Part shown: piece after piece, positions 11,567 through 22,252 of the stretch | How positions within the stretch are numbered: position 1 is the first letter of the stretch | Layout: each line of letters begins with the position of its first letter | Assembly (NCBI GenBank): GCA_002104985.1 | Contig: MCGO01000069.1 | Coordinates: 155,925 to 219,924, forward strand | Length of the DNA: 64,000 bases | Direction: 5' to 3' | DNA from: Rhizoclosmatium globosum | Taxonomy: Eukaryota; Chytridiomycota; Chytridiomycetes; Chytridiales; Chytriomycetaceae | Position numbers and translations under genes: made by a program | Notes under the pieces: generated by a model | The model's database searches: none | The model's input: only the letters and a program-made list of their open reading frames with translations | What the model was told of the DNA's origin: nothing

Positions 11567-11867
11567 GATAGTTGGATCAACCTGTAGGGAAACATAACGG
11601 TACTGTGCAAGGGGTTAAATACTTCACGTGTGAGAATCTGAGGGGGCTTTTTGTGCCGTATGCGAATGTGGAGTTGGTGGAGCATGTTAAGATGGCGGAA
11701 GAGATTTGTGAGCAGTTGAGTGGGTTTGTTGGGGTGGGAGGAAGTGGAAGTGGAGGAGGGAGTGATGCATTGGGGTATGAAAAGTTTCAAGATGCACTTG
11801 TTACGGATAGTTGTTATCGGAGTGAGTTGGATACTGTTCGAGTTGGGTTGTGATGGAGTGGAATAAA
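11567..11867 (+). repeat. Second copy of the CAP-Gly gene 3' end
   Basis: This segment repeats 11207-11517 at an offset of 360 bp. It begins at GTTGGATCAACCTG and keeps an open frame (QPVGKHNGTVQGVKYF to RVGL), the TGA stop and the AATAAA (11862-11867). Differences are few substitutions and a shorter Gly/Ser linker. It has no start codon, promoter or splice acceptor of its own, so it is a truncated duplicate rather than a gene. The arrangement is like that at RPL13. Confidence 0.9.
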
Positions 11868-12283
11868 TCCGGTGTCTGGCTCTGCATAATTTACCTGTTT
11901 GGAGGAAAACAGCACACTTTGTAACAGAGGGTGCGAAATACATACTCCAGAAATAACTGACAGTAATGCAATCCTTCCCGACTTTTTCGACAACTGCATT
12001 CTTGAATGCTACGCTGTTTGATTTCCTCTCGACTTCGTCGATTCGACTTTGTCGATATCTCCTCCCTCGACGACAATTGATGATTACTTCAAAGACTGAA
12101 AGATCCCTTCGAGCACGAGAATTTTGAATAAGTATATGGTATTTTTTGTATGTATTCAGGTATTGCGACTGGATAATACAAGGAGACTTTGAAGAACGAC
12201 TTGGTGTAAATGAAGTTGATGTCAAGGTCCTCCCTCTCACTGATCCAATCCCAAAAGAACAAGCAAACTCTTTAAGCCTTTGA
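11868..12283 (+). pseudogene. 3' fragment of an unidentified gene, frames broken
   Basis: Coding-like pieces on the plus strand include ENSTLCNRGCEIHTPEITD and, after a plausible TTCAG acceptor near 12160, CDWIIQGDFEERLGVNEVD to IPKEQANSLSL with a stop at 12281-12283. The pieces are in different frames. No start or upstream part is present; the duplicated CAP-Gly end abuts it directly. It may be a gene remnant cut off by the duplication, or an exon set with missing bases. Its last codons overlap the minus-strand NDUFS5-like stop by 12 bp. Family not recognised. Confidence 0.4.
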
Positions 12284-12660
12284 AAAGCCCGGGATAAACG
12301 ACAAGAAACCGGCATCACCCTTTTGAGCAGCCTTCACCTTTTGCTGCCTCTCCCACTCTTCCTGAACAAGTCTAAGTCTCAAGATCTGAGTCCTTTTTAG
12401 TTTCCTAGTGCAGTAGCAAAAAGCACATACCTCTTTTCTGTGGTACAAACACTCCTGGTAGTCCTCGTACTGTTTGATGCACTCCTTTGGTGAATCGGCG
12501 TTGGCAAAGCAGCCCGCGTAGTCCTGGAAGAAGGAGAAGCAGCGACCACGGCCACCCGAAGTACCGAAACCTAGGAGACGGTTGAGTTAGTTGTTCCTAG
12601 GAGAGTTCCTAGGAGAGCTAGGAGAGAAGTGAGTGGGACAACGAACGAACCAGAAGCCAT
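12272..12660 (-). CDS. NDUFS5: NADH:ubiquinone oxidoreductase small CHCH subunit (NDUFS5-like)
   Basis: Exons 12651-12660, 12431-12570 and 12272-12385 give 87 residues starting MASGFGTSGGRGRCFSFF. A twin CX9C motif is present: C-FSFFQDYAG-C and C-IKQYEDYQE-C. This is the pattern of the accessory complex I subunit NDUFS5 and its fungal 11.5-kDa counterpart, which is imported into the intermembrane space and oxidised there. The basic tail (LRLRLVQEEWERQQKVK) also fits. A COX6B- or MICOS-type CHCH protein is the main alternative. The first exon is only 10 nt; its splice (GTTCGT to TAG) restores MASG. The gene shares a 47-bp gap with divergent SF3A1. Confidence 0.82.
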
Positions 12661-12707
12661 TTTGTTCAAAGTCAAAAGCGAAAACAGATTCTACTGACTC
12701 CAATCCA
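12661..12707. promoter_or_regulatory. 47-bp divergent intergenic region, NDUFS5-like / SF3A1
   Basis: The two ATGs face away from each other with only 47 bp between them. The sequence is TTTGTTCAAAGTCAAAAGCG plus an A-rich and pyrimidine part, with no TATA box. The promoter elements must therefore overlap the 5' exon or intron of one gene, possibly the 80-bp first intron of the NDUFS5-like gene, which holds repeated CTCCTAG units (12588-12622). Confidence 0.6.
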
Positions 12708-15623
12708 ATGGTTGAACCACAACAACAACCACCTGAAATCATCCCTCCACCAGGCATCAAAGAGATTGCCGACAAGACAGCCCGCTTTATTGCCAAATCA
12801 GCAAATGGGCTCCAGTTCGAAGAGCGTCTCAGAGACCAGAACAAGAACGATCCAAAGTTCTGTTTCTTAAACCAACTCGATCCCTACCACAGGTTGGTCT
12901 TGGTTCCTAGTAACCTACCTAACTACTCCAACTACTCTGATAGATACTACAAGAACCGCGTGGCTGAGTTTGCTGCGAATCCAGCGGCTCCTGCTTCAAC
13001 AACCACCAATCAACAACAACAACAAACTGCGCAACAGCAACAACAACAGCAACAGACAGCCCCGCAAGTCGAACAGGAACTGCAAAAAGTATCGGTCAAA
13101 GAATACGAATTCTCAGTCGAAATGCCATCGGTCTCTGCTTCGGATTTGGATGTCGTTAAACTGACGGCTCAGTTTGTTGCAAGAAACGGGCGTGCTTTTT
13201 TGACTCAGGTGTGTTTGTGTGTGTGTTTACTGATATGGGACTGGATGGGGGACTTGAGGAGAGTCTAGACGATTGTGGATAAAACACTCGCGTTGTCCAT
13301 CCTGTACCCATTCAATTTCACACTATCGTTTGAAACTAATTTCTATCCACCCTGCCTCATCATAGCTCGCATCCCGTGAATCTCGTAACCCTCAATTCGA
13401 CTTCCTTCGTCAAAACCACTCCCTCCACTCCCTCTTCAACGCATACGTCTCTCAATACACCAAAATTCTTATGCCAATCAAATCTCAATCTCAACTCCTG
13501 CAAGATTTTGTCGCTTCCAAGCAACCCCTCCTCGATGTCGCCCATGTCCGTGCGGAACTGCGTGCGAAGGCTCAAAGAGAAAAGAAGGAACGCGATTTGG
13601 AGGCCGAACTGGAAAAACGCGCTTTTCAGGAGGTTGATTGGCATGATTTTGTTGTTGTTGATTCGGTAGAGTTTTTGGAGGGGGATGAGTGGGGGACGGA
13701 GTTTGCTCTTCCTATTTCTGTGGCGGATCTCAAAGGGTTCGTGTCATTTTGAGCCAGTGGAGCGAGTGGAGCGAGTGGAGCGAGGACTGATCGAAGCGAA
13801 GACTGGAGAGAAGTAGAGAGAGGAGAAAAGTGGAGCGAACAGAGAGGAGCGAGGAACGAGCGTTTGGCCGACAAAGTCGGGAAGAAAGATTGACGAAGTC
13901 GAAATGAATCAGAAAGCGAAGCTTTTTGGAATGCAGGCAAATACAAGAGTGTACCGACAAAGTCGGAAAGAAAGATAGACGAAGTCAAAAAGCGTAGCTT
14001 TTTGGAATGCAGACAATGAGAAGGGTGGACCGACGAAGTCGGAAAGAAAAGTCGGAGATGTCGAAAGCAAACAATTAGGAGGGTGTACCGACGAAGTCGG
14101 AAGCAAATCAAAAGCGAAGCTTTTTGGAACGCAGACAATACCCTATGGAACTTCGCATTGTGTATTATTGCGCACCAGTGCAGCGAATAAGAATTAGGGG
14201 AGCATACAGCAAGATCTTTCTACATCAGCTCACTAACATGACTTAAAGACTGACACTGGTGGAAAAGAGTGCACTCGCAAAAGATTCTCTGACTGCACCT
14301 GCACCTGCGAAAGTTCCACCTTCAGCAACAGGTCTGCCACCAAAGCCAACAACATCTGGACCGGCGCCTCCAGCTCCTTCCTCAAGTTTTGCTCAACCAC
14401 CTCCACCTGCCGATGAAGATGACGACGACCAAGAAATGGAAATGGAGGATGATGATGATAGTCCTGGAGCTCCCTCGTCTGCGCCAGCTTCGTCCTTCAT
14501 TCCTCGCATGATTGCAACTTCAAGTTCGAAAAACATCAAAATTCGTACAGACTATGCCCCCAAAATTGGAGGATCCAAATCATCACACAACGAACCAACA
14601 CAACTCTGTCCCCGTTGTAACCAACCCGTCAAAGTATCAGAGATGGCAGAACACATGCGTATTGAACTGCTTGACCCGAAATGGGCTCAGCAGAAATCAG
14701 CAGCTGACTCCAAAAACCGAACAACAAACCTTGCAGCTGTGGATGTCGCCAAGAATTTGAGTCGTTTGAGTGGATACCGTACAGATATTTTTGGTGGTGA
14801 AGAAGAGGAAAAGAAGAGACGGCTTGAGGAGGAAAAGGAGAGAGCCAAGGAGAAGGTTGTTTGGGATGGACACTCTACGAGTATCGGAGCGACAACGCAG
14901 AAAGTTCAACTTGCCGCGTTGGAGAACTTTATGCAGACTGGGTTTGTTCAACCACCTGAGGAGGATTCTGCTGGAAAGGTTGGACCACAATTGCCTGGAC
15001 AGCAACAGCAACAGAGGCTGCCACCACGGCCTGTTAGTATGATGATGCCACCTGTACCTGTAGCGATGCCTTTACCACCTGGAATGGGACCACCAGGAAT
15101 GCCCCCTGTTGCGTATCCTATGGCTGCACCTCCAGTTCCATATCCAATGGCAGGAGCTCCTCCACCTCCACCTCCCAGTTTCGCACCTGGTGCACCTCCT
15201 GGTGCTGGATATGGTGCCCCACCACCGCCACCTCCTGCCTTTGGTGCACCACCCCCACCACCACCATCAACAGCACCTCCTCCACCGCCACCTGGCCGAC
15301 CAAGAGACGACGTCGACTCCCTTGACACCAACAAACGCCAAAAACTCGATGCAACACCAATCCCACACCTCACTATCCTTGACACAGTCACGAACCAGAC
15401 ACACACGCTCTCAGGCGGCCTGGATTCCAACATGACGGTTGCACAACTGAAAGAACGGATCGCAGCACTCGTTGATGGATGGTCCATTGGAAAACAGAAG
15501 CTGAGCGTGGAAGGACGGGAAGGGTTTATGAAGAATACGGATGTGTTGGGAGCGGGAGGGTGGGGACTTGTTGGAGGCGAGACTGTGGCTTTGAGGGTAC
15601 AGACTCGTGGTGGTAAAAAGTGA
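12708..15623 (+). CDS. SF3A1: Splicing factor 3A subunit 1 (Prp21)
   Basis: SF3A1 is a U2 snRNP protein needed for prespliceosome assembly. Exons are 12708-12892, 12944-13208, 13366-13736 and 14249-15623. The first SURP domain reads IADKTARFIAKSANGLQFEE with LNQLDPYHRYYKNRVAEF; the second is VVKLTAQFVARNGRAFLTQ with FDFLRQNHSLHSLFNAYVSQ. Then come an acidic region, CPRCNQPVKVSEMAEHMRI (putative zinc-binding), SGYRTDIFGG and KVVWDGHSTS, all typical of SF3A1. A long Pro/Gly-rich stretch and a C-terminal ubiquitin-like domain (HTLSGGLDSNMTVAQLKERI) complete it. A Gln-rich insertion follows SURP1. The third intron (512 bp) is ten times the usual size and holds repeats. Confidence 0.96.
13741..14140 (+). 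repeat. Repeat-filled intron of SF3A1 with short palindromes
   Basis: The first part has a degenerate GGAGCGAGT minisatellite (about 13750-13860). The second has four irregular units of 58-86 bp that each begin with a perfect short palindrome, CCGACAAAGTCGG or CCGACGAAGTCGG, at 13868, 13954, 14030 and 14088. Three of them also carry AAAGCGAAGCTTTTTGGAA or a close variant and GCAGACAAT. Related palindromes (CGACTTCGTCG, CGACTTTGTCG) sit at 12030-12054 outside this gene, so the family is dispersed. Confidence 0.8.
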
Positions 15624-15713
15624 TTGTACTTTATTTAAAGTTGATAAAATCGTATAGGAACATTCAATTTCCCTTTTATCTTTCTGTGTCAAGGCACTGT
15701 CAGGTGACCACAA

Positions 15714-17504
15714 ATGACCTTCCAAGCGAGGCTACCCAAAGTGTTTGCAGCTGTTGTAGCTGTATCGCTCATGTTTTCGATGTTCTCCATGATCAATATC
15801 CAAGAAAGTCGAGTGCAACCTGAGATAATGTCAAGTAGTAGTCAAAGTGTTCCATTGATAGTACAACGCAAGCTTCCAACACTCGAAAAGGACTCCACAT
15901 TTGGGCTCTCTGAAGATGGATGGACAAAAGATCCAATCTGCCAAAAGTGGGAGGCATTCGATAAAGCTGTTCAAACACAGAAGAACTTTGAAGGGAACTG
16001 TGTCCCAGTTGAATCCCTCCTTCCAAATGACTTCTCTATTCAACTTTGCACTTCAAAGAGGTTCTGTGGACAGGGCTACTTTGTGGTTTCACGAATCGAT
16101 AAGGTCAGGTGTGATAAAGATCTTGATATTGATGTCAGCAATCACAAGCTGTACAACCAATATGTGAAAAACGAGTTTGGACCGGTGAGATTGCTATACT
16201 ATTCTGTGATTATAAGGTTATGTGTACTGACTTTGACATCAGGACCTATTCCATGTTGTCTTTGATGGCCCTGAACGAGCGTCAACTTCAATGTGGCGTC
16301 ATCTTGGAAACTGCGAATACAAGATTCCATTTCGTCTCACGAATCCTGGCGTGTATTCGGTCCAGCTTATTCTTGCTTATGAGCAATTTCGGGCTTTGAA
16401 TGAGTTGACGGATGTCTGGCCTCAAACGAACCTCTCGCAACTTTTACCATCGACTTTTACTCTCGACGTTTGCTCAAAACACTGTACACCGTTTACGTCA
16501 AAGATTGTTCACTCATTGCACCCATCTCTCCCTCTATGTTCTCGTACTGAACCAACACAAGGCGTGTACCTGAAAATCACAGGAGAAACAGCTCGAGAAC
16601 TGCGTTATATGCAGGGATATAACCATAAATACATTTACGAGCCTCTCGGGTGCCGATTCGATCAGCTCTTTGAAACCCACGCAAACGATACGTGCTTCAG
16701 TCATCGAAACTACGCGTTCCAATTAATGGGTGACTCTCAAGCACGTGGACTCTGGTTTGGATTAGACGCTCGACTTGCTGGAAGCAATACCCCCGTCCTC
16801 GAGAAAATCAAGTGGGAACGAGCGTTTGCAAAGTACTTTAACCCTGCAGACTTGGAAAAGTACCCTGCGCTTGCGAAAGCGATTGCTGACGATAGCGAGC
16901 GACAAGGAAACAGTGATGAATTCGATAAAGACGATATCCGGACGAAACTGAATGGTGTGACGATGGATTACACTGCGCCATCGCACTTGGACATCTTTTA
17001 TAATTCGGATTGGATTAAATCGTGGGATGAGAAAAGTGGGACAAGGACTGAAGAGTATCTTGCAAAGTATGATGTTTTGGTGATGAATTCGGGCATCATC
17101 CTGCTTCTGGTCAGTGGCAAGGAGGGCATTATACGGTGCAGCGATATGTATTTATGCTTGAATATGTCGCGACGTATATGGCGGAAGTTCAATCTCGTAG
17201 ATCTTCACATGGATACAATCCTCTCGAATTTGTCTGGATGGGAACCAATGCTATTACCTTGATAAACGATCTTACTCACAGACACGTTGACTGGAAGGAC
17301 TGGCGAAATAATTATCGATTCCGTATATGGAACGAATATTCTGATGAGATATTCTTGCGAAATGGATTCAAGGTGATCAACTCATATGAAATGACGTTGC
17401 CTTGGGCGCAAGACAGCCCTGATCAGTCGCATATGCATACACTCCCTGCGATGGAGGCCCAAGCTGATGAGGTTTTGCACAAGTTGAATTTGTGCAATGT
17501 ATAA
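15714..17504 (+). CDS. Type II membrane PC-esterase (NXPE-like), one apparent frameshift
   Basis: Exons 15714-16184 and 16243-17504 are joined by a 58-bp phase-0 intron. The N-terminus MTFQARLPKVFAAVVAVSLM is a short cytosolic tail plus membrane anchor. The middle (HVVFDGPERASTSMWRHLG) resembles the neurexophilin-like part of NXPE proteins. The catalytic part has the GDS block QLMGDSQARGLWFG and, near the end, SPDQSHM as the D-x-x-H block. PC-esterases acylate or deacylate glycans, usually in the Golgi. The frame shifts at GGG 17091-17093: one missing G joins VLVMNSG to HHPASGQWQGGHYTV. It is followed after 19 bp by a paralogue. Confidence 0.82.
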
Positions 17505-17523
17505 ATTTTGATTTAGAACCTTT

Positions 17524-18661
17524 ATGAACTTATTACGAAAAACTAGAATAAGAGGTTTCTTTTCCCATTTATCTAGACTATAATTGACTTTTGTGTAGGA
17601 ATATGGATTGTAGTCATCGTATCTACCCTACTTACGCTCATGGTGCTACTCACTCAACATAAGCTGTCAAAGCCTTCTCGAATATATGCAGTGCGATCGC
17701 GCACTACCCCTCTTCCACCAATATCGAACAGTTTAGGCTCCTGGGTTCCAATCGCAGATGTCTCCGAAATCGCGATGGCAGCAAAGCCACTCACCACATC
17801 CTTCCCAACTCGACATGGCGGCTGTCATCCATACCATACCTCCGAAACAACCCAAACAAAATTCCGGTTCCCAAACAACACGCGTCCACGAGGAATAATT
17901 GATTTCTGGAATCTATTACATTCCAAACGTATCCTCGTAATTGGAGATAGCGTAGTGGAACAATTTTATGAGTCATGGGTTCTTGCATCCATAGACGCAG
18001 GTCTTTTCGTTGAAACGGTGGAACCTGTGAATCCAGTTCCTGGGACGCAGGCTGGGTCCAGTTTGTTTCCAATCACACGGACGGTGTGTTTATCGCGGAC
18101 TTTAACGTCACGTTATGGAATATGAAGTCTTATCGAGTTGATGATTCTGTGGGAAAAGGGAGGAAGCATGTTATAACGCTGGATCAAGTTCGGTGGGCTA
18201 TATCACAGGTGGATGTAGTGCTAATTGGCTTTGGGATGCATTATACGAATAATGCGACTGATTTCGCTGGTTTTGAGGATGCTATGCGGCATGTTACCAT
18301 GGTTTTAGAGGGCGCCGTTAAAATGAAGGGCCTTGTTGTCGTTTGGAAAGATATGACTCCCAATTTTTATCAAGGCGGTCAGCTACCCGACAAACCGCGG
18401 TTGTGTGGGAATAGGAGAATTGAATACCGAGAACATAACGATATTCTTACGAAAGTTTTCTCGCGAAGGAAGGGATTTTACAATCTAAATACTCGAGATA
18501 TATATTGGGATAAATGGGAGGCAAAGAAGGGAAAGTTCAAGTCTGGGTCAGTTTTGGATTGTGTGCACTTCTGTCACAATCCTTTCATATTCGAGCCTAT
18601 TCTGAACGGCATCTATGAAATTATACATCGCCATTATGAAGCAAAAGGAGCCAAAATATGA
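17524..18661 (+). CDS. Second PC-esterase (NXPE-like) membrane protein, one apparent frameshift
   Basis: Exon 1 (17524-17554) encodes MNLLRKTRIRG; after a 44-bp intron exon 2 (17599-18661) opens with the membrane anchor IWIVVIVSTLLTLMVLL. The active-site blocks are LVIGDSVVEQFYESW and DCVHFCHNPF (D-x-x-H). In between are HYTNNATDFAGFEDAMR and WKDMTPNFYQGGQLPD. A missing base near 18036-18042 separates FVETVEPV from SSSWDAGWVQFVSNH. The gene starts only 19 bp after the stop of the first PC-esterase, so it probably has a very short promoter or overlapping transcripts. The substrate is unknown. Confidence 0.8.
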
Positions 18662-18783
18662 ACTGATTTTACTTTCCCAACGAATTTTGACTTTCGACCC
18701 TTTATTTGGCGAATACAGGAAAACAGAACAAATCCAAATTTTCAAGAATTTGTTAGAATCGATCGAAGTTTAAGAACAAACAT

Positions 18784-21700
18784 TCAGTTCTCAACCTTCC
18801 CCAAATCCAACTTAAACGCTTGCGAATACATATAACAGACGTCTTTTTTCATACTGGCTCGGATTTTCGACAGCTGAGCGCGAGTAGTACTCTTGACTTG
18901 CATCGAATAGTTGAATATGCAGTCAGCTGGGTTGGCTGTGTATGGCGCGCGAAGTCTAGGTTTAGCGGAGGAATAGGGCTTGGTGGTCTGTCAGTATGAT
19001 GGACTACTACATCGCGTGGATGTGTGGGTGAGAGTTTAGACGGTGTTTGTTTTGAAGAGAGACGCGATGTGAGAGTGGAACTGCGGAATGAGCTTTCTGA
19101 AACGACAGGTGGGAGAGATATTGTCGCTTGTGCCGTGTTTGGTAAAGTTGATGGCAATGAGCTTTGGTTGCTGTTTGAGTTGACGGCTGAGTTTGGAGTC
19201 ACAACTGAGGATCGTCCTGAGTCTGGTTTCTTTGTTGATTGTGAGATTGTTCCAAATGTTGTTACCAAAGAGTGAAGAGTTCTTCGCGATGGGAAGTACG
19301 GAATCTTTGAGCTTGTATTTTCAATGAGAAAATGCATAGATTTGAGCTGTTGAAGTTGTTAGCATTTTCGAGTGGCGTTCATCAGCAAAACTTACTTTGT
19401 TCAGCCACATCAAGCTGCGGTACGCTCGATCAGGAATAACGTCTTTCACATAGATTCTTGGTGCTCTTGTTATTTGATCCAAAGATGTTTCAAAATGACA
19501 CTGAATCAAGCGGCCATCCCATCACTGCCCAACACATCCCAAATACGTTCCGTAAATCCCGCATCTGGATCAAAGTGGATCATATAATTACAGTCTTCAT
19601 CTTCCCTTGTCTTTTCTTGTAGCTTCCTTAGCGCAGCTTTAATGGCACCAATAGCACCCTTTTTGAGACCCTCAAGAATATAAATCCTCTCTTCCGGATC
19701 CGTCAATACATATCCTGACACATAATCCTCTCGCCTTGCCTGAGGATCCATAACCGAAGTCGTAAGCAACTGCGCGTGCTGCTTGCGAGACCAAATAATG
19801 GAATCAATCACATCCCTCAACTCCAAATGACTCGCCTTTGCAAAAACAACCAACCTCCCAAAAATCCGTTCCTCTTCTTCAGTGCTTCCTTCAATCCCAG
19901 CCAACAACGCCGCATTCATGACATTCCCAAACGTCTGACACTCAATCACCATACTTGTCCCATGCTCCATCCAATGACCCGCAGGAAAGGACATATTCTT
20001 GTTGTATCCATGGGGTCGACGGACTCGATCAGAACAAGGAAGCACAGAGGCACGAATACGCGTGATCCCAACCCCGCGTTCGAAAAAGTCTTTGAGGTTG
20101 AAGGCGCGACTCCATACGGACCCCAATCGTATTCTTCTGACGCGTCGGTGTCGTTGTTGTCGTCGGTACTCAATCCAGGCGGGGCTTCCGGCACACTCGT
20201 TCTCCGATGTTTCGCACGCTTCGGGATTCTGTCATACACTTTCACAATAAAGTCTTCACTCAAGATCCGCGTCTGCATTTCTTTCTGGTCCAGTAGTCCA
20301 GCGAGGACAACGTGTTTCGTACCAAAAGCTGCGACGCGGGTGTGTTTGCTGTTGACACAGACTTCGTGCACGTGTTTGTCGTTGTAGAATTGGAAGTTTG
20401 CTGTTGTGGGGAGACAGTGTGTGTCAAGGTCTGTGTAGCTAATTGGTGTCTTTGGCATGTTTTCGATGGAGAGGAGGCTGATGGAGACGGGGTTTAGGGT
20501 TCGTAGTTGTGTTGGGGAGAGGAGGGGGATGTCAAGGGATAAGGAAGATTTCAGGGAAATGAAGCCGTCGATGGGGTGTTCGAGAATGCCTTCAACCAGT
20601 AACTCGTTGCAATAAAAGTTTGTCATGTCGATACGCATTTGTCCGACTTTGACTTTTCGTGTTTCATACACAAATCGTTTCTTTGGTAACGGTTTATCTT
20701 TTGTGGGTTTCTTCTTTTTCGAGCTATTTGTTGTGTTACTATTCGTGTTTGTGTTGCTATTGCTGTCTTGCTTAGACACTTGACTAGTGGCATCTTGATC
20801 GGCCGTGCCAGCAGAATTCAATTGTGGAAGCGACTTGTTTTCCTTCTCAAACAAAGTCTTCATTTCTCCTTTTGCACTTGTGACTTGAATCTTATGGATC
20901 TCATCGGCACTTCCCGAACGCAACAGGCGTTCAACTTTTGTTCCGTCTGCGAGTGTGACAGTTGTTTTGCGGGGCACCTTCTTTGGACGCATCGAAGAGA
21001 GGTCTGGAGGCGGAGGCATTCGGATGGGGCCATTGCTTCCGGGTCGATTGTGCATGAGTGTTGCGAGGGGGGATTCGCAGTGGTGTGGCGATGGAGGTGT
21101 TTTAGGGCGGAGAAGGGCGAGGTTTGCGAGGGACTGGGCGCTTCGAGTGCGGGCCATTGAACCTTCACTCGCTCTTCGCATGTGCTTTTCAGGGTGGTCG
21201 TAGTGGTGTGGATGGGGTGTCTCCTGGTGGTGGCGGTGGTGGTCATCGGGAATATCCTCAGAGTCCGCTGTTGTGGCACCACTTGCAGTTGTTGCTCGTG
21301 AAAACGTGGTTTCTTTTGTGCTTCCAGTCAGGTCTTTTGAGGACAACGACATTGATGTTGATTGCTCAATTTGGCTTGCTCGGTTGCTTTGTTCAGCTGC
21401 AATCATGGCCCTCAACGCCTTCATTCTCGCCTTTTGTTGCTTTGCCGTGAGTCCAGAATCTGCAAGACTATGGGAACACGTCAGTAACTGAATATATGTA
21501 TAAAGAGCAAATGTATTTACGTGAGATCAAGTGCATCCTTGTCGATTCCAAGTCCTTCGAGCATTTCACGCGTCAATCCAGACTTCTTTTCGACTTCAAT
21601 CTTTACAATCTCGTATACTTCCACCACAATCCTTTGCTGCTCAGTCAGCAGTACAACCGCAATATCAGACGTGACATCAATATCGTGATTCGCACTCCAA

Positions 21701-22044
21701 GTGACAGGAGTGCTTTGAAAGACGGGAGGTGGTCCATATGGCACAACAGAAACAGTCTTTGTTTCCTTATCCACAACCTGAATCATATTCTTGACAACTT
21801 CTGGCTGCAGAAATACGGTGCTTTTGCCATCTGGGACACTGTTTCCAATGGAATAGTGTAGTTGAAAGCTTCGACGCTCGTCATTGTTTGTGATGGGCAC
21901 GACTTTTGGTTTTGGTGCAGCTGGAGGTTTCTTTGCGATACTACTCTTTGGGAGTTGTGTGAGGACTTCACGTTCCTTGTGCTCGAGTTGATAGGTTGCT
22001 GATATTGTGAATTTGACAGTATGGATAGGCTGCGGAGTTTTCAT
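18784..22044 (-). CDS. CFAP92: CFAP92/KIAA1257-like cilia and flagella protein, frameshifted
   Basis: The gene runs right to left: an exon ending at 21521 (intron 21468-21520), a long exon from 21467, an intron 19347-19395 and a last exon to 18784. The core MTNFYCNELLVEGILEH, LRTLNPVSISLLSIENMPKT, PYGVA...FNLKDFFERGVG and GHWMEHGTSMVIECQTF follows the layout of the DUF4550 family. The C-terminal half (ILEGLKKGAIGAIKAAL, RIYVKDVIPDRAYRSLMWL, FNYSMQVKSTTRAQLSKIR) fits as well. Frames must be joined near 20104, 19520 and 18982, each by one missing base. The start is given as the ATG at 22044; an in-frame stretch upstream reaches a TAG acceptor near 22121, so a further 5' exon is possible. Presence implies a flagellated stage. 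Confidence 0.75.
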
Positions 22045-22252
22045 GGCGGGATAGATTTGTTTTGGAGAACAATGGTTGTTATTGGAAGTGGTCTCTGAGA
22101 ATTCCAAGTTCACCGCCAAAGCTAATTAAATGAATTCAAGCGAGAATCTATAATTGAAGAGTACAAGAAATATCTTTCTTCTTCACTCCATTTAATTCTA
22201 TCTTATTTTTCCGCAGATCTCCAGTCAATCTCTTTGACCCAAAACAAGGAGG

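Noticed and set aside
11464..12318. 284-codon minus-strand open frame
   Set aside because: It runs across the reverse of the CAP-Gly duplicate and the NDUFS5-like last exon; no start context, no domain, and it is better explained by genes on both strands.
14948..15487. Gly-rich minus-strand open frame over SF3A1
   Set aside because: Antisense of the Pro/Gly-rich SF3A1 linker.
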